Source: Mytilus californianus (lineage: Eukaryota > Mollusca > Bivalvia > Mytilida > Mytilidae). From it: a DNA stretch of 64,000 nucleotides. The notes beneath the pieces are model-generated. The model ran no database searches, had not been told where the DNA came from, and saw nothing but the letters and a program-made list of their open reading frames with translations. The stretch spans positions 16,393,001-16,457,000 of the forward strand of contig NW_026262690.1 in assembly GCF_021869535.1 (NCBI RefSeq), read 5' to 3'. Position 1 is the stretch's first letter. Each line of letters begins with the position of its first letter. A program made the translations under genes and the position numbers. Of this stretch, positions 25,036 through 37,045 are shown one piece after another.

Positions 25036-25860
25036 AAAATATGCTATTAATATAAATTTGTCCTCGACAAAAAGTTATTAGAGTGTGACACAACGCAACT
25101 TCAGACGAAATTCCTGATTCTGGACTAACCCATGCAAATGTGATGGGATATAAAAGATTTTTAATTATAAGACAAACATATATATAACAAGTAATAATAA
25201 GTCAATTATTACCTGACAAAGAATGTGTTAACAAAATTCTACCATATGCAAAGACTAAATTTTACTTTAAACACATTATAAGGGTAGGCAAAATATTGCT
25301 ATTAGTGCTTCCTTTTCTTTTTTGCAATCTTCAAGCTACAACATAAGGATGTCCTTTATGACACTCCTGTCGGTAATGATCTTGGCGTCACACTGATGGC
25401 AATTGAAAAAAATACGTAAATTTGATAAATTCAGTTGAAAGATCCTTATGAAAATATTCTACTTTTGCACAGACACTTGCTTCTATTTTTATCAAGTCGT
25501 CGTTTACATAACCTCGTTTGTTTGCCTAGAGCTTACACAGCATACGTATGTATTGTCTTTTTCTAACATTAAACATTTTAGACAAATCAAAGATATGTTT
25601 ATATTACAATACATGTTTATTTGTTACTGTTAGAATAAGTTATTATCTCAGAAACATATCTTATTATGTTTGCAGATAATCGCTTAATAGAAAATGAAAT
25701 ATGGCCTTGATTGGTCATGTCATGTGATGAGTCAGTATATAAATCTTACGGATACCATGACAAATTACATTAACGCTCGTTTAGTACGTGGAATAGACGC
25801 GCCTTTACTTTTAACAAAAATAGATAAAAACCGTTGTCACGTTAACGCGGAAGGAAACGT
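25036..25860. other. AT-rich non-coding stretch
   Basis: No gene recognised. The last 70 bases are less AT-rich (TTAACGCTCGTTTAGTACG, GTTGTCACGTTAACGCGG). Confidence 0.5.
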
Positions 25861-25882
25861 AAAAGTAAAGCGCTTTACTTTT
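25861..25882. repeat. Perfect 22-bp palindrome
   Basis: Eleven bases AAAAGTAAAGC are followed immediately by their exact inverse complement. A related word, GCGCCTTTACTTTTAAC, lies 60 bases upstream at about 25799. It abuts the retroelement tail that starts at about 25885. Possibly an insertion target or the remnant of a terminal inverted repeat. Confidence 0.8.
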
Positions 25883-25884
25883 AG

Positions 25885-26235
25885 TAGATAGATGTGGTCT
25901 GAGTGCAAATGAGACAACTCTCCATCCAAGTCACAATTTGTAAAAGTAAACCACTATAGGTCAAAGTACGGCCTTCAACACGGAGCCTCGGCTCACACCG
26001 AACAGCAAGCTATAAACGGCTCCAAAAATGACTAGTGTAAACCCATTCAAACAGGAAAACCAACGGTCTAATCTATATAAAAAAGGAGAAACGAGAGACA
26101 CTTATGAACCACATCAACAAACGACAACCACTGAACATCAGGTTCCTGACTTAGGACAGGTGCAAACAAATGCAGCAAGTTTAAACGTTTTAATAGGCCC
26201 AACCGTCACCCTACCTGAAACAATAGTGTCTACAA
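25885..26235 (-). mobile_element. Solo 3' tail of RT subfamily A2
   Basis: AGATGTGGTCTGAGTGC, AGACAACTCTCCATCCAAGT, GGTCAAAGTACGGCCTTCAA, GAACAGCAAGCTATAAACGG and GACTTAGGACAGGTGC match the tail of the 29.4-31.6-kb element in inverse orientation. Match ends near CTGAAACAATAGTGT (26232). The open frame 26028-26390 begins in this tail. Confidence 0.75.
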
Positions 26236-26484
26236 AATATATGTGGTTAACACAGAGTAATTACGACGTTTACATGCAGTGCAATTTTTTTCGGTTGTTA
26301 TGCTTGGTCTACACCTTACTGCAGCTCCTTACGTTTCTACGTATACATAAATCATTGGCTTTAAAAATGTTTAGGTTTTGGTGTTGTTGATTAAGTAAAA
26401 TCCAGAAAAACGCTTAGGACTCTCGAAATTTATCAAGAGTTAGTTTCGTTTACTAGCTCTGCGACAATACTGTTGCTGGTGGAC

Positions 26485-26640
26485 TTTCAGTCCCCGATGA
26501 TATCATTAGCTCATTAGTCTGTGCCTCCTCCGTACCGATATAATTTATAACATAGTTTCCAAAGAAAATTCTTTGCTTATTAATTAATACATTATTAGAA
26601 CTAAGGTTGCAACTTCATCATGCATAATTGACCTTGGAAA
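26485..26640 (+). repeat. Fragment of the ACGCGCGT dispersed repeat family
   Basis: GCTGGTGGACTTTCAGTCCC then ACATTATTAGAACTAAGG correspond to blocks seen at 40365-40500 and 6165-6315. Decayed copy. Confidence 0.45.
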
Positions 26641-26684
26641 ATGCCTGTACCAAGTTAGGATATTACAGTTGTTTTTTTACTCGT

Positions 26685-26775
26685 TCCATTGACTAGTAAC
26701 GTTTAATTTTGTCAGTTTTTATGGACTTTCCCGTTTTGAATTTACCTCGGAGCTCGGTATTTTTGTTAAACATTT
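26685..26775. repeat. Short dispersed repeat, copy b
   Basis: Partner of 22985-23105: GTAACGTTTAATTTTGTCAG, TTTTTATGGACTTTCC, GGAGCTCGGTATTTTTGTTA. Confidence 0.55.
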
Positions 26776-28720
26776 TTTTTCTCATCGGACGCGCGAAATG
26801 TGTCGAGTGGTTTTTTTCCGTTTGTTTCATTTGGTTGCTGTTTTATTAACTTTTACACATTTTTACAATTTATAGTAAATCCATCTGTACACAAAATTCT
26901 GGATTTTCTAAGAAATTTGTTAAGATTGGACTGTATTACGATCACCACTTACAAAACCAATTTAAAATGGAGGCTTCTTCAATCAATTCCATTCATTATT
27001 CCCACATTTCGAACTATACTTTGAATAGCTTTTGATTGTGAGTCGATGAAAGATTTAATAGGAATGAATTTAGCGCCTACAATCACGGCCTATTTATCCG
27101 TAGTATATTGTCGTTTAATTATATACAACCAAATTGACGTTTCCTACTTTATATAACTTAAAGGATGTTACTTACTAAACATGTTGTTTGTCTTTTCACA
27201 CTGCTATAACACTTTTCATAAAATGTGAACGTCTTAACGTAAATAAAATATGCAAAAACGCATAAACAGACCACTCATATGTACAATCGGATTATGAATG
27301 TCAACTGTATTGTTAACTTTGTAACGTCCCTCGCTTTTTATACCATCTGGCAACTTTTATATAAGAAATGCAACAAAACTTATGTTGAAAGTCCACTACT
27401 ATTTCGTGTGAAAACTACTTTTAGGTAAGCAGTAATCTTCCAGAGGTATAAACAGCACACTTCAATTTTTTGAGCCAAGAACACTGTTGTAACAATTATT
27501 TTAATTTTTTTTTAATAATGTAGCTTACAGTTACGACGGGATTATATCGACACATATAGTGGTACTTTGACCGGGAAATAGGAATAGGTTAAATCAATTG
27601 ACCGCTAACGTTTATTGTTTTTAAATCCGAGAGAGGTAATGTTTTGCATGTCTGTGCATGTCTCTTTCGGTAAATTGAATCTACGAAGCTAGTACATCTA
27701 ATCAAAGAATCAGGCCTAATGTGTTCCGTGTTAATTCAATTTGTGTAAGCTGTAGCAACAGTTCCAGCATTTGATGGGATAAATGCTATCAAACAATAAA
27801 TTGATACTGTAGACAGCCTGTCAACTTCAAGTGATAAAACAATAGATTTTTTTGTGATTGTAATTGTAAATTCATGTTAAAACAATTCGTCGCAAATGAA
27901 AAATTCATGCAAATTTGTTTTGATATTGTGATTTAATTGATGTGGTCTGATATTATCATGGATCACTTTTGCCTGCAATATGTTTTAACCATGCATAACT
28001 TTATATTTTGACATGTTAAGAAAACACAAAATAAAGAAGTGGTTTTCGTAATAAGTCCTTTATTACATATATTAATATATACAATATGATAACCAATGCA
28101 TTTTGAATATAAGGAATTGTTTCGGGACATTTGAAATTGATTTTCGGACTAACGCTACCGTATGATAGAGTTAAACGTTTTTATGTACTCATTTCATTGT
28201 ACGTTTTTCTTTTCTTTTCACTGACCAATCAAATCAAACGAATGGTAGAGGAGGAAAGATACACATTTGTTTCCTGCAACATGTTCACGTAGGTGTCCCA
28301 AATATTGAACTTATCAATTGGGTTTCGACATGTATGTCGCATTGCATTGTGAAGATTGTCGACCTTTGATATATTCTGTCAAATTTATTCATAACTATAT
28401 AATTATGTATATGCCAGTCAATAAAAGTATTTAGGTCTTTTGTCGTCTATTTTAGTTTACGTTAATGAGAAAATAAAGAGTTATATATTATTCATTTCCA
28501 TTGCTTATACAGCTAGAAAAGTCTACATTGTATTAATGGTTGTAAGATGTTATCGTTTGGTATCGGCGTTTATTATATTTTTATACAGGTAACATTTCCA
28601 AACTCTTGATCTATGATCTATTGAGAATATGTCATCTTGTCTCATTGTGCACTTATGTGAATGCATGCTCCACTTGTGACACTATTTGTTTTGCTCATGC
28701 CAAGTAAAATGTCGGTAATA
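26776..28720. other. AT-rich non-coding stretch
   Basis: Nothing recognised on either strand. Confidence 0.5.
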
Positions 28721-28724
28721 AGTC

Positions 28725-29010
28725 GCATTAGGTAATGTCACAATAGAGGAAAATAAGAACAAATTTTGACGACAATTGGAACTTAACCATGGTCATCTTT
28801 AACACAGATAATGTCATAGCGGTAAAAAAATCTCAATGACGCCCGTAAAATTTTCTAACGGATGGCTTGACTTTGCCTAGCTTTCTTGTATGGAGCAATT
28901 TCATATCAGAAAAATATAAATCATGGTAAGAAACACAAACTCTGGAAAATCGTATCAACTTTGAAATGCATAATCCGTGTGCAGGCATTGATGGATTGTC
29001 GCTACAGCAA
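28725..29010 (-). pseudogene. Penelope-like RT, family B, C-terminal fragment
   Basis: Minus-strand relic: AHGLCISKLIRFSRVC, SYHDL, LLHTRKLGKVKPSVRKFYGRH, which parallels AYGVYISQLIRYSRA, LLLTRKLLNQEFQ and SLRKFYGRHHEL of the other family B copies, with a deletion between TRKL and KVK. Its 3' side (ATGTCACAATAGAGGAAAA, TGACGACAATTGGAACTTA) is not the tail of the 44-kb copy but matches 45885-45985, so it belongs to another subfamily. Confidence 0.7.
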
Positions 29011-29239
29011 AATAAAGATTGGAAAGCTGGAAAGCTGGAATCATGGAAGTTGATGGATACTTCTAGCTTCCTTTCATTCGTTCTCACAAGCTCCTGTCAG
29101 TCTTGTATGTTTCTTTTGGACTTCTATTATCCAATTTCGGAAAGAACTGGTTTTATCGTACGTTTAAACAGTAACAAGTAATGTGAAATTTCCCCTCAGT
29201 TACTCCAGTCGTAATTGCAAATTAACTCGCATAAAATAA

Positions 29240-29350
29240 AGAAATATGTAATGGTTGATTATGAGACAACTATCCACCAGAGTCCAAATGACGTGAATTT
29301 AATGCAACTATAGTAAGGCCTTCAACAATGAGAAATATCCATAAATTATA
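29240..29350 (-). repeat. Short retroelement-tail fragment
   Basis: GATTATGAGACAACTATCCACCAGAGTCCAAATGACG, AACTATAGTAAGGCCTTCAACAATGAG resembles the copy at 46440-46565 (GGACAACTCTCCACCAGAG, AACTATAGGTCACCG, CCTTCAACAGTGAG). It sits directly upstream of the RT at 29355. Confidence 0.6.
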
Positions 29351-29354
29351 GTCT

Positions 29355-30316
29355 TTGAAAAATCTCATTGCAAATTTATTTGCTGTAACTCGTTTAAAGC
29401 CTTTTTTCTGTAACGCAAAAGGAAAGTATGCTAGATACACTTACATGAAATATGAAGATATCATTGAAGCTTTAAATTTTCTCCTGGACAACATATATGT
29501 ACATTTCGGCGATAAAATGTATCGACAGGTTGTAGGTATTCCTATGGGCACTAACTGCGGCCATTTAATAGCAGATTTATTCCTGTTTTGCTATGAATCT
29601 CAGTTTATGACCAAAGTCAGTAGAGACACGTCATTGTTACATTTGGTTGATAGATTCAACAATACCTACCGTTGATGATATGTTTTCGTTAAACAATCCA
29701 GAGTTCTCTAAATATACTACCGAAATTTACCCAAAGGAACTAACTTTAAATAAATCTAACATAAACAGCAGTAGTTGTCCTTTTCTAGATTTAGACATTT
29801 CAATTTTTAAAGGGAAACTCCATACTAAAATTTACGACAAAAGAGACGATTTTTCATTCCCTATTGTTAATTTTCCCTTTTTAGACGGCGATGTTTATTG
29901 GCTCCATCATACGGTGTTTATATATCCCAACTCGTTCGTTATGCCCGTGTGTGTAGTGATGTCATAGATTTTAACGAACGGAATCAATGCATCACTGGTA
30001 AATTATTAAGTCAGGGATTTCGTTACCATAAATTGCTTAAAACGTTTACTACATTTTTTATAGATACAAAGAATTGATTAGTAAATTTGGCTGTACCTGT
30101 AGAAAACTTATTAAAAACGGTATTTCACATCATAAAGTTTACGGTAATATTATACTAAAAGCGCGGAAATCACTATGTGATCCGTATAAACTCATCGAAC
30201 CTTTAAACAAACTTATTAGTAAAGGTTATCTTACCAATGTTGTAATTAGATCTTTGAATAAAGTGTACATTGGCACAAATATCGATTTTGTCATCAGCAA
30301 ATTAAAGCGTAACTAA
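29355..30316 (+). pseudogene. Penelope-like RT, subfamily A2
   Basis: Plus-strand RT relic: ALNFLLDNIYVHFGDKMYRQ, GIPMGTNCGHLIADLFLFCY, then the catalytic region is damaged. The sequence encoding the expected YRYxDD has lost about 5 bases near 29672, shifting frame so only VDDMFSLNN is read. CPFLDLDISI and TKIYDKRDDFSFP follow; another shift near 29895 breaks YGVYISQL. The C-end from 30074 is open to 30316 (SKFGCTCRKLIKNGISHH, YGNIILKARKS, NKLISKGYLTNVVIRSLNK) and ends in a stop like family A copy 1. The N-terminal region is absent (5' truncation near 29355). RNA-dependent DNA polymerase by family; this copy is dead. Confidence 0.8.
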
Positions 30317-31600
30317 TTTTGTATTCTTTTCAAACAGTTTTTTTTTGGGATGTATAAATACACATCCACGTTCATTTTCTTTATAGAGATTACTCTATCT
30401 ATATATTACATTATACATATTTATTAACAGGTTAACTCTTAACTTTCCTACTGCCTGTCGATATTTTTATTTTGGCATTGCACAAGTCATGTCTTCTGTA
30501 TTTGTCCATGACGTTAAAACACTAAATCCCTGGGATGTGTTTTAGTTGATTTTAGCCTCTGATGCATGATTTTTTATTATTAATTGTTTTTGGCTTTTAA
30601 CTAGCTTTCAGTAACTGCGAGTACTCTCAAATCGTACTTTCTTGTTTATTTGGCCTGTTGATACTTATTGTATTGCTTTTTTGTTATTTAATGTTATTCA
30701 GTGTTATATCTGGTTTATATACCAGCTTTGATAAGTGTTTGGTATTACTATGAATTTTCACTTCGTACTATGAACATCAAAATTATTTATTTTGTAAAAA
30801 TATTTCCGTTCTCTCGTGTTAATTTGACCTTTTGATACAATTTGTAATGTATTTTTGTTATTTAACCTTTAATTATTCAGTGTTATATCTAGTTTCACTA
30901 TTTTAAATATATACCACCTTTAATAAGTGTTTAGTATGACGATAAATTTTCACTTTTGTTCTCGCACTAGGAACAACAAAATTATTTATTTTGTAAAAAT
31001 TATTTCCGTACTTCATGTATACCTTACAACAAAATTATTTTTATTTTATCCGTGTACGTTATTTTCTTTGGCGGCATTTTGTCCAAGGTTTTGATTGTCT
31101 TTCTGGTATTGGTATTCATCTAACCCCCTTATTTTATTAATTTTGTTTGTTCAGTGTGTGTTCTCTTGTTTTTGTTAATATGTCTTTTGATTGAGTTAAA
31201 CCATTTCAACTGATATTTTATAGTGTGTCTCTCTATGTTGTGATGTTGCACTATTGTTTCAGGTAGGGTGAAGTTTGGCGCCTATTAAAACGTTTAAACC
31301 CGATGCATTTGTTTGCACCTGTCCTAAGTCAGGAACCTGATGTTCAGTGGTTGTCGTTTGTTGATGTGGTTCATAAGTGTTTCTCGTTTCTCGTTTTTTA
31401 TATAGATTTGTCCGTTGGTTTTCCCGTTTGAATGGTTTTACACTAGTCATTTTTCGGGCCCTTTATAGCTTGCTGTTCGATGTGAGCCAAGGTTTCGTGT
31501 TGAAGGCCGTACTTTGACCTATAATGGTTTACTTTTACAAATTGTGACTTGGATGGAGAGTTGTCTCATTGGCACTCATACCACATCTTCTTATATTTAT
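30317..31600 (+). mobile_element. 3' untranslated tail of the A2 element
   Basis: Follows the RT stop directly and carries all blocks seen in the solo tails at 2917-3990, 4072-5045 and 25885-26235, ending with the inverse of GATGTGGTATGAGTGCCAATG at about 31570-31595. A block of about 175 bp (30642-30815) is repeated in diverged form at 30820-31015; other copies have it once. A 63-codon antisense frame (31259-31450) is also open in the 26-kb copy, but differences between copies are mostly amino-acid changing. Confidence 0.8.
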
Positions 31601-31659
31601 CTACGAAAAGCACCGACATGACAAGAAAAAAAAAAGATGCGGAAGATGCTACATGTAAA

Positions 31660-31965
31660 GGGATATTAAAAGTCCACTGGGTCATTACCCACTGCTAGTT
31701 GATGATTCGTCCCCGAATAAATCAACAGCACAGTATTAAGCTATTTTGTATTGACATGAACTGTCATTGTTCGTTTTCTGTAAATTTACTGTTTATTATT
31801 TTTTTATTATTAAAAAAACTAAGGTATCTGTACCCTCAGACAAATATTGCTTTAGTTGTTTTTGTCACAACGTTTTGGAATGTTTAGTTTTTAATGCTCT
31901 TCAACTTGAGAATTGATCTGGTCTTGCCTGTATTTATACGAGCGCCACTAACTAAACAGAGGGGA
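31660..31965 (+). repeat. ACGCGCGT dispersed repeat family, decayed copy
   Basis: CGTTTTCTGTAAATTTACTGTTTA, CTAAGGTATCTGTACCCTCAG, GTCACAACGTTTTGGAAT, CTCTTCAACTTGAG and GAGCGCCACTAACTAA follow the order seen at 40440-40600 and 51255-51370. Confidence 0.6.
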
Positions 31966-32130
31966 AAGATACCAAAGAGACATTTAATCTCATTTGTGGA
32001 AATAAACTGCCAACGCCATGGCAAAAATCCTTAAAAAAAATCAAAAGAGAACCAACAGTCCACATAACAGAATGAAGAACACTAAAGACTGAGCAACGCG
32101 AAATCCACCATAAAACGGAGTTGATCGTCT
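31966..32130 (-). repeat. RT family B tail (solo copy)
   Basis: GGAAAGATACCAAAGAGAC, AACTGCCAACGCCATGGC, CAACAGTCCACATAACA, CTAAAGACTGAGCAACGCG, ATCCACCATAAAACGG. Same block order as 43835-43990. Confidence 0.65.
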
Positions 32131-32134
32131 GTCA

Positions 32135-33185
32135 ATCATATAAGAGTTGGTTTCAGGCAGTCATTGCATTCGGCGATGATGTGTGTCATTCATTTAAAGA
32201 AAGAAAAAGAAGAAGAAAAAAAAACAAGGTTTTCAGTGATTACCACATTATATTAACATTCATCGTGATATAATCAATTCAATTTATAATCTGCAAACTT
32301 TATTTAGACGATGAGGTACTGATTGACATTTATGTTTATACATGTATATGTATTTTACAAGATTTGTATATTTGAAAATGAATATTGAAAAAAAAAGATA
32401 ATCTAGTGTTGCGTTTTTAAAATCATTTTGTTTATCAAAAAAGTAAATCAATACATCATGAGATAGAGCTACAATTCATTTCAAACACCTGATCTGGATT
32501 TTAAATTAAGAGAAAGCAGAGAAAAAATGTGTCATTAAATGTTGTCCTCCTAACACAAAAAAGCCTTATTCAAAAATAAATAAAGGACACTTTGATTTGT
32601 CGCAGGCATATTAGTTCTGGTGCATCTCAACAAAAATACGGCAATATGCACGCTGTTACGAAGATGTAATATGTGAAGAACGATAACTTAATTTCGAACT
32701 GAACGTAACACGCTTAAACTACTCTGTATGTTAGTTTCATTTGTATTTACGTTGATCACTTACATTGACTTTGTCGAAGCCCGCATTATTAGCGTGCGAA
32801 ATTGTAGTTCCATTTGTGAATCCGTTAGATCAATGCACATAATAAATGGACTGATCTCGCATAGTATTCCTCAAATAAGTGGGGGTTCATCGATCACCGA
32901 ACACCGATCAATCATAGATCATTCAACAATCATTCATCGATGATTTACATGTCCTTTTAATTCCCATCAAACAGCTGTAACGTACAGGCTTACAGTCACT
33001 GTAGTTGTCTGTAACTTTGCCGATTGTAACATTTTGACTGCGTCTAGATTCGCAATTTATAGATGCATGCATATCAGGTAACGCTTACCCTGTCGACGCA
33101 CCCGATATCGCAACTTTAGAACTCGATCGTTCGGTTTTTAGTTTTTATATATATGATATTTGAACACCGGCAAATAAACTCATCA
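32135..33185. other. Non-coding stretch
   Basis: No gene recognised. Around 32880-32945 there is a cluster of short ATCGATCA / ATCATTCA words (a low-complexity degenerate tandem). Confidence 0.5.
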
Positions 33186-33189
33186 AATA

Positions 33190-33310
33190 TACATGTCCCA
33201 GGCTTAAAAGTGTGCACGCCAGACGCGAATTCTGTCTACAAAAGACTTCGTGATGCTTGAATCAAAAGAATAAAAAAGGTCAAAATAAAACACGAAGTTG
33301 AAGAGCATTG
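33190..33310 (-). repeat. ACGCGCGT dispersed repeat family, inverted fragment
   Basis: CACGCCAGACGCGAATTCTGTCTAC, TTCGTGATGCTTGAATCAAAA and GTTGAAGAGCATTGAGGACCC are the inverse of the 51300-51390 copy. Confidence 0.65.
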
Positions 33311-33954
33311 AGGACCCAGAATTCAAACTACTGTTGCTCTCTGATGTGATTCAGAATACATTGTTACAGCTTCTAATTGAACATAAACTTTGTATCTTTC
33401 GTAAGCGTTTTAAGCAACTTAAAACGAATGTATCCTGTGACTCTTATATATGTACCCCTTATTCAAGCGCGACATGGCGAACGAATTTTGAAAATGTTTA
33501 TTGAAAAATTTGATATTTTGGTCTTCTGATTTGTGAATTTCGTGTAAAACTTCATGATAGCAGTGTTTTTGGTTGTCAGTTTGGAGGTCTCATAAGCTTC
33601 CTATAAATCATTTTTTTCTGAACTCCTCAACGTTTAAAATTCATCTCTTTTTTAATCTTTTGCTCTGGTTTACTTTTATATCAAGATGAAATTAAAGTTC
33701 TTTTATTAAGATTTAAAGCATAATAATGTAGCAGACATGACAATATGTTCTTTGTATGTCTATTTGTCGACTAAACTCCTTTCTTCTTTTCCTTGTTCGC
33801 AGTTGTGTTACATATTAAAAGACATTTATGCAAAGAAGTCACAGAAAGCTTACCACTTCGTCTCAAAAGTGTGTAATAAAGAAAACAAATTCTGAAAAGA
33901 GACTCGCTGCGTCATCCACGTGTGGACTAGAGTAAAGTGTTTTTCCTATTTATG

Positions 33955-34155
33955 CTTATTTGTCCCCCAAGAGCACCTAAGCTCACACCCGGTTTTGGTT
34001 TGTTTTCTTGTTGCTCAGTCTTTGGTTTTCTATGTTTTAGACTATTGTTTGTCTTTTTCGTCGTTTGTCGTTTTCTGCCATGGCGATGCCAATTTGTCTT
34101 CGTCTATGAGTTGATTATCCATTTTGTATCTTCCGCCTCTCTTTTGTCACTTACA
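33955..34155 (+). repeat. RT family B tail (solo copy)
   Basis: CCCGGTTTTGGTTTG, TTGTTGCTCAGTC, GGTTTTCTATGTTTTAG, TTTTCTGCCATGGC, TATCTTCCGCCTCTCTTTTG: inverse of the family B tail. The open frames 33920-34191 are read-through of this repeat. Confidence 0.65.
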
Positions 34156-36805
34156 AATTTGATACAAACACAATCATCAAGCAGATATTGAATTTCGGGA
34201 ATTCACACTGCTGTACGTGTGTTAATTATAGGTTTTCTGTATGTTTGTTATACCCACCATATCCATAGCCTTTTTGTAAGAAATATAAAAAAAAACGTCT
34301 ATGTGTGTTTGTGTGTGTGTGTTTAAACCCGATAAACTAAAACACAATTGAAGGTTGTAATATATGTTTTGCACAAATGCTCATTTTTTATTGCGACTTA
34401 TACAGGTATACAGAAACAACTCGATATATATATATATATAACATTTAAATTTCACTTCTGAAAATGAGAAATCAAAACATGAAAACATAAAACCAAACAA
34501 CTACAAATAATAACAACCATATTGATAACCTGCTGATAAGTGATTAACATGTAACTATACAACTACAGAAAAATATAAAACACATCCTTATCCTTAAATT
34601 CGCTCTCTAATTCTGTAAATGTCATTACAACTGCAGGGAAAAAATTTGCAACCATTTACCAAGACATCTTTAGTACGTCCTGACAAAATAAAAATAACTT
34701 CCAGTCCCTCATCTGATCCGAGAACAAAGTTATCGTCATTTGGTTTTCGTTGTCTACGAATATAGTACCTAGTGTGAACAGTGTATAACTTGCAAATGTT
34801 TTTCATACACTTTCCCAATTTATTTCTTGATATTTTATGCATGCAATATTAAGTAAGGGGATTAAATTACATGTTCAAAAAAAATTTGGGTCCTGAATCT
34901 TTATGTTAAGTAGTAATATGGTCCAGTTAAAAAAGGTCAAAAACTAGTATGTCTGAAGCTGTCAAACTGAATTTTAGACCCCCTTAACATAGAATTGTCA
35001 ATATTTTGAGTTAAAGCTGGTAGACTTTTCTATAATTTTGATATTATTTGTCCCAATAGTAGTACACTACACTGTGAAAATCTTTTTGAGATAGAGCAGG
35101 TGCGATTTTTTTAATTTGAATTTATTGTCTAAAAGAAATGCAGTACGAAATAATTGTGTTCTCGGGCCATCTGCTAGAAAAATCCTCTGAGAGGATTATA
35201 TCTTTGAACTGGTCGGGGAAACATACACATAAGTCCATTGCGATATATTGCACGTTTGCGAATTGCATGATATTATTTACGATTATCCGAACAAAAATAT
35301 CAAACAAATAAACATGAATACAACTTACGCTATATACATTGAATTCGTTTGTTTTAAATACAGATGATTAATTTTATGTTCATTTATATGTAGACATTTT
35401 CCATTGAAACCAAATATTTATTATTTTTCTGTAATGAAACAGTACTTTTGAAATTTCGTGCGTTCGAATTGCTATCATATTATGTAATTGGTTGTTTTGC
35501 TGTACCGACTACAGTTCATACAAACATTGTTGCAAGACATAAATAAATAAAATTTATGACATTGTTATTATGCGACTAAGGAATACTATGGATTTACATT
35601 TCTTCGATATGAATATACATACAGTATATGATACTATAGTAAGATTTTTTTGAAGGTCATTTAATATATGAGCTATATGACAAAAGGGACCTAAACAGCA
35701 TATCCAAATTCGTAAACAGTCAACTGTGCATGTGGAAGTTAGAATCTTAGTTTCCTAGTAATTTTTAATCAATCATCAGGGAATTTTATAAACATATGTT
35801 ATAGCTCATGTCGGTACCAGAGACGGACTACTGAGCTGATGATAGGGACATGAAGAAATAGTTTATGAGCAGTGGTATCGAACCAATGCCAGTACAGTAA
35901 ATGAATATAACACGTTATAAATATCGAGCGCCTGAACGTCTTTTCTGTATTTACCTTCATCAGGAACGACCAAACTGAAACATTTCAAAGAAAGAATATA
36001 TAAATTCATAGAAACGGTTAGAATTAAATAACCTACATTGAAAAACAAATATAGGAAACTTTACAGATGTTTTGCTTTAACCCGTTCTTGGACATGTTGA
36101 ACTGATGTGTCATTTCTGTTTTCACAAAAAATATAAGATAGTTGTATAGGTACATATCTGTAATTATGTTTTTACATTTTCATTATAAACGTTAAGTATC
36201 AAACAGATAAATGTACAAGATCTTAAATTATATAAATAGACTAACTAGAACTTAAATACCGGTAAATCGCTAGGTGTAAAGAAAAAGGTTTTCGTTATAG
36301 AACAAGACTTTAACGTAACTTTTTTTTTACATAAATGTAGATATATGACTTAATAGAATATTGAATGTATCATTATGCAATATATACATTGGTGGTTAGG
36401 TGTACTTTTCTTGACAAAAACCGAGGTTTTTCCTCTGAGATTCGTGTTATCCTAATCAAGGAGAAACTGGACAAATATGGCTAACGATGTGCAAACTTAA
36501 AATGTTAAATGTACTTTAATATGAGATTTATTGTGCAGGGTCGTCGAAAACAAATTGTAAGTTATTATTCATCTTTACCAGAGCTATACGATTTTTACAT
36601 TTTTAATCCAGACGTTGAATGCTTAAAACTAAAACAATATTGATTGTTTATATATTGATAACAATATAGATAAAACTAGGGACTACAAATGGTAGTTAGA
36701 GACTGGTGCGATCGAAGGATAAGCAGTGAAGTACAGGCGACAGTGTTAACCGATGATACACATTTTATACCAATGTTCTCTTGAATAATCATCATAAGGT
36801 ACTAA
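34156..36805. other. Unrecognised AT-rich DNA with simple repeats
   Basis: A GT run at about 34302-34322 and a TA run at about 34424-34440. No gene or dispersed repeat recognised in the remainder. Confidence 0.5.
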
Positions 36806-37045
36806 AAAGTTGAACACATGCCTTCGACTGTTTTTGGGACTTTGTGGAGCAGGAAGTGCTTACCCTTCTGGAGAACCCGACTTCCCATTCGAATTTTTTG
36901 AAGGGTTTATTCTTGTTGCTCATTCTTTAATGTTATGTTATTGTTGTTTGTGTTTTTATCGTTTTTATTTTTGGTGTTGTCTGTTTGTACTGAAGTGTGC
37001 CCCTTTTGAACCTTTTCACTTTTTTTCTGATACATACAACGTCTT
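36805..37045 (+). repeat. RT family B tail, strongly decayed
   Basis: GTGGAGCAGGAAGTGCTTACCCTTCTGGAG, TCTTGTTGCTCATTC, ATGTTATGTTATTGTTGTTTGTG match the inverse tail blocks (AGGATCTGCTTACCC..., GTTGCTCAGTC) with much drift. Confidence 0.5.

Noticed and set aside
31259..31450. A 63-codon antisense frame that is also open at 26028 and in the left arm at 3.7 kb, suggesting a conserved small protein
   Set aside because: Differences between the copies are mostly amino-acid changing, the right arm copy at 4.2 kb is interrupted, and similarity is explained by shared transposon tail sequence.
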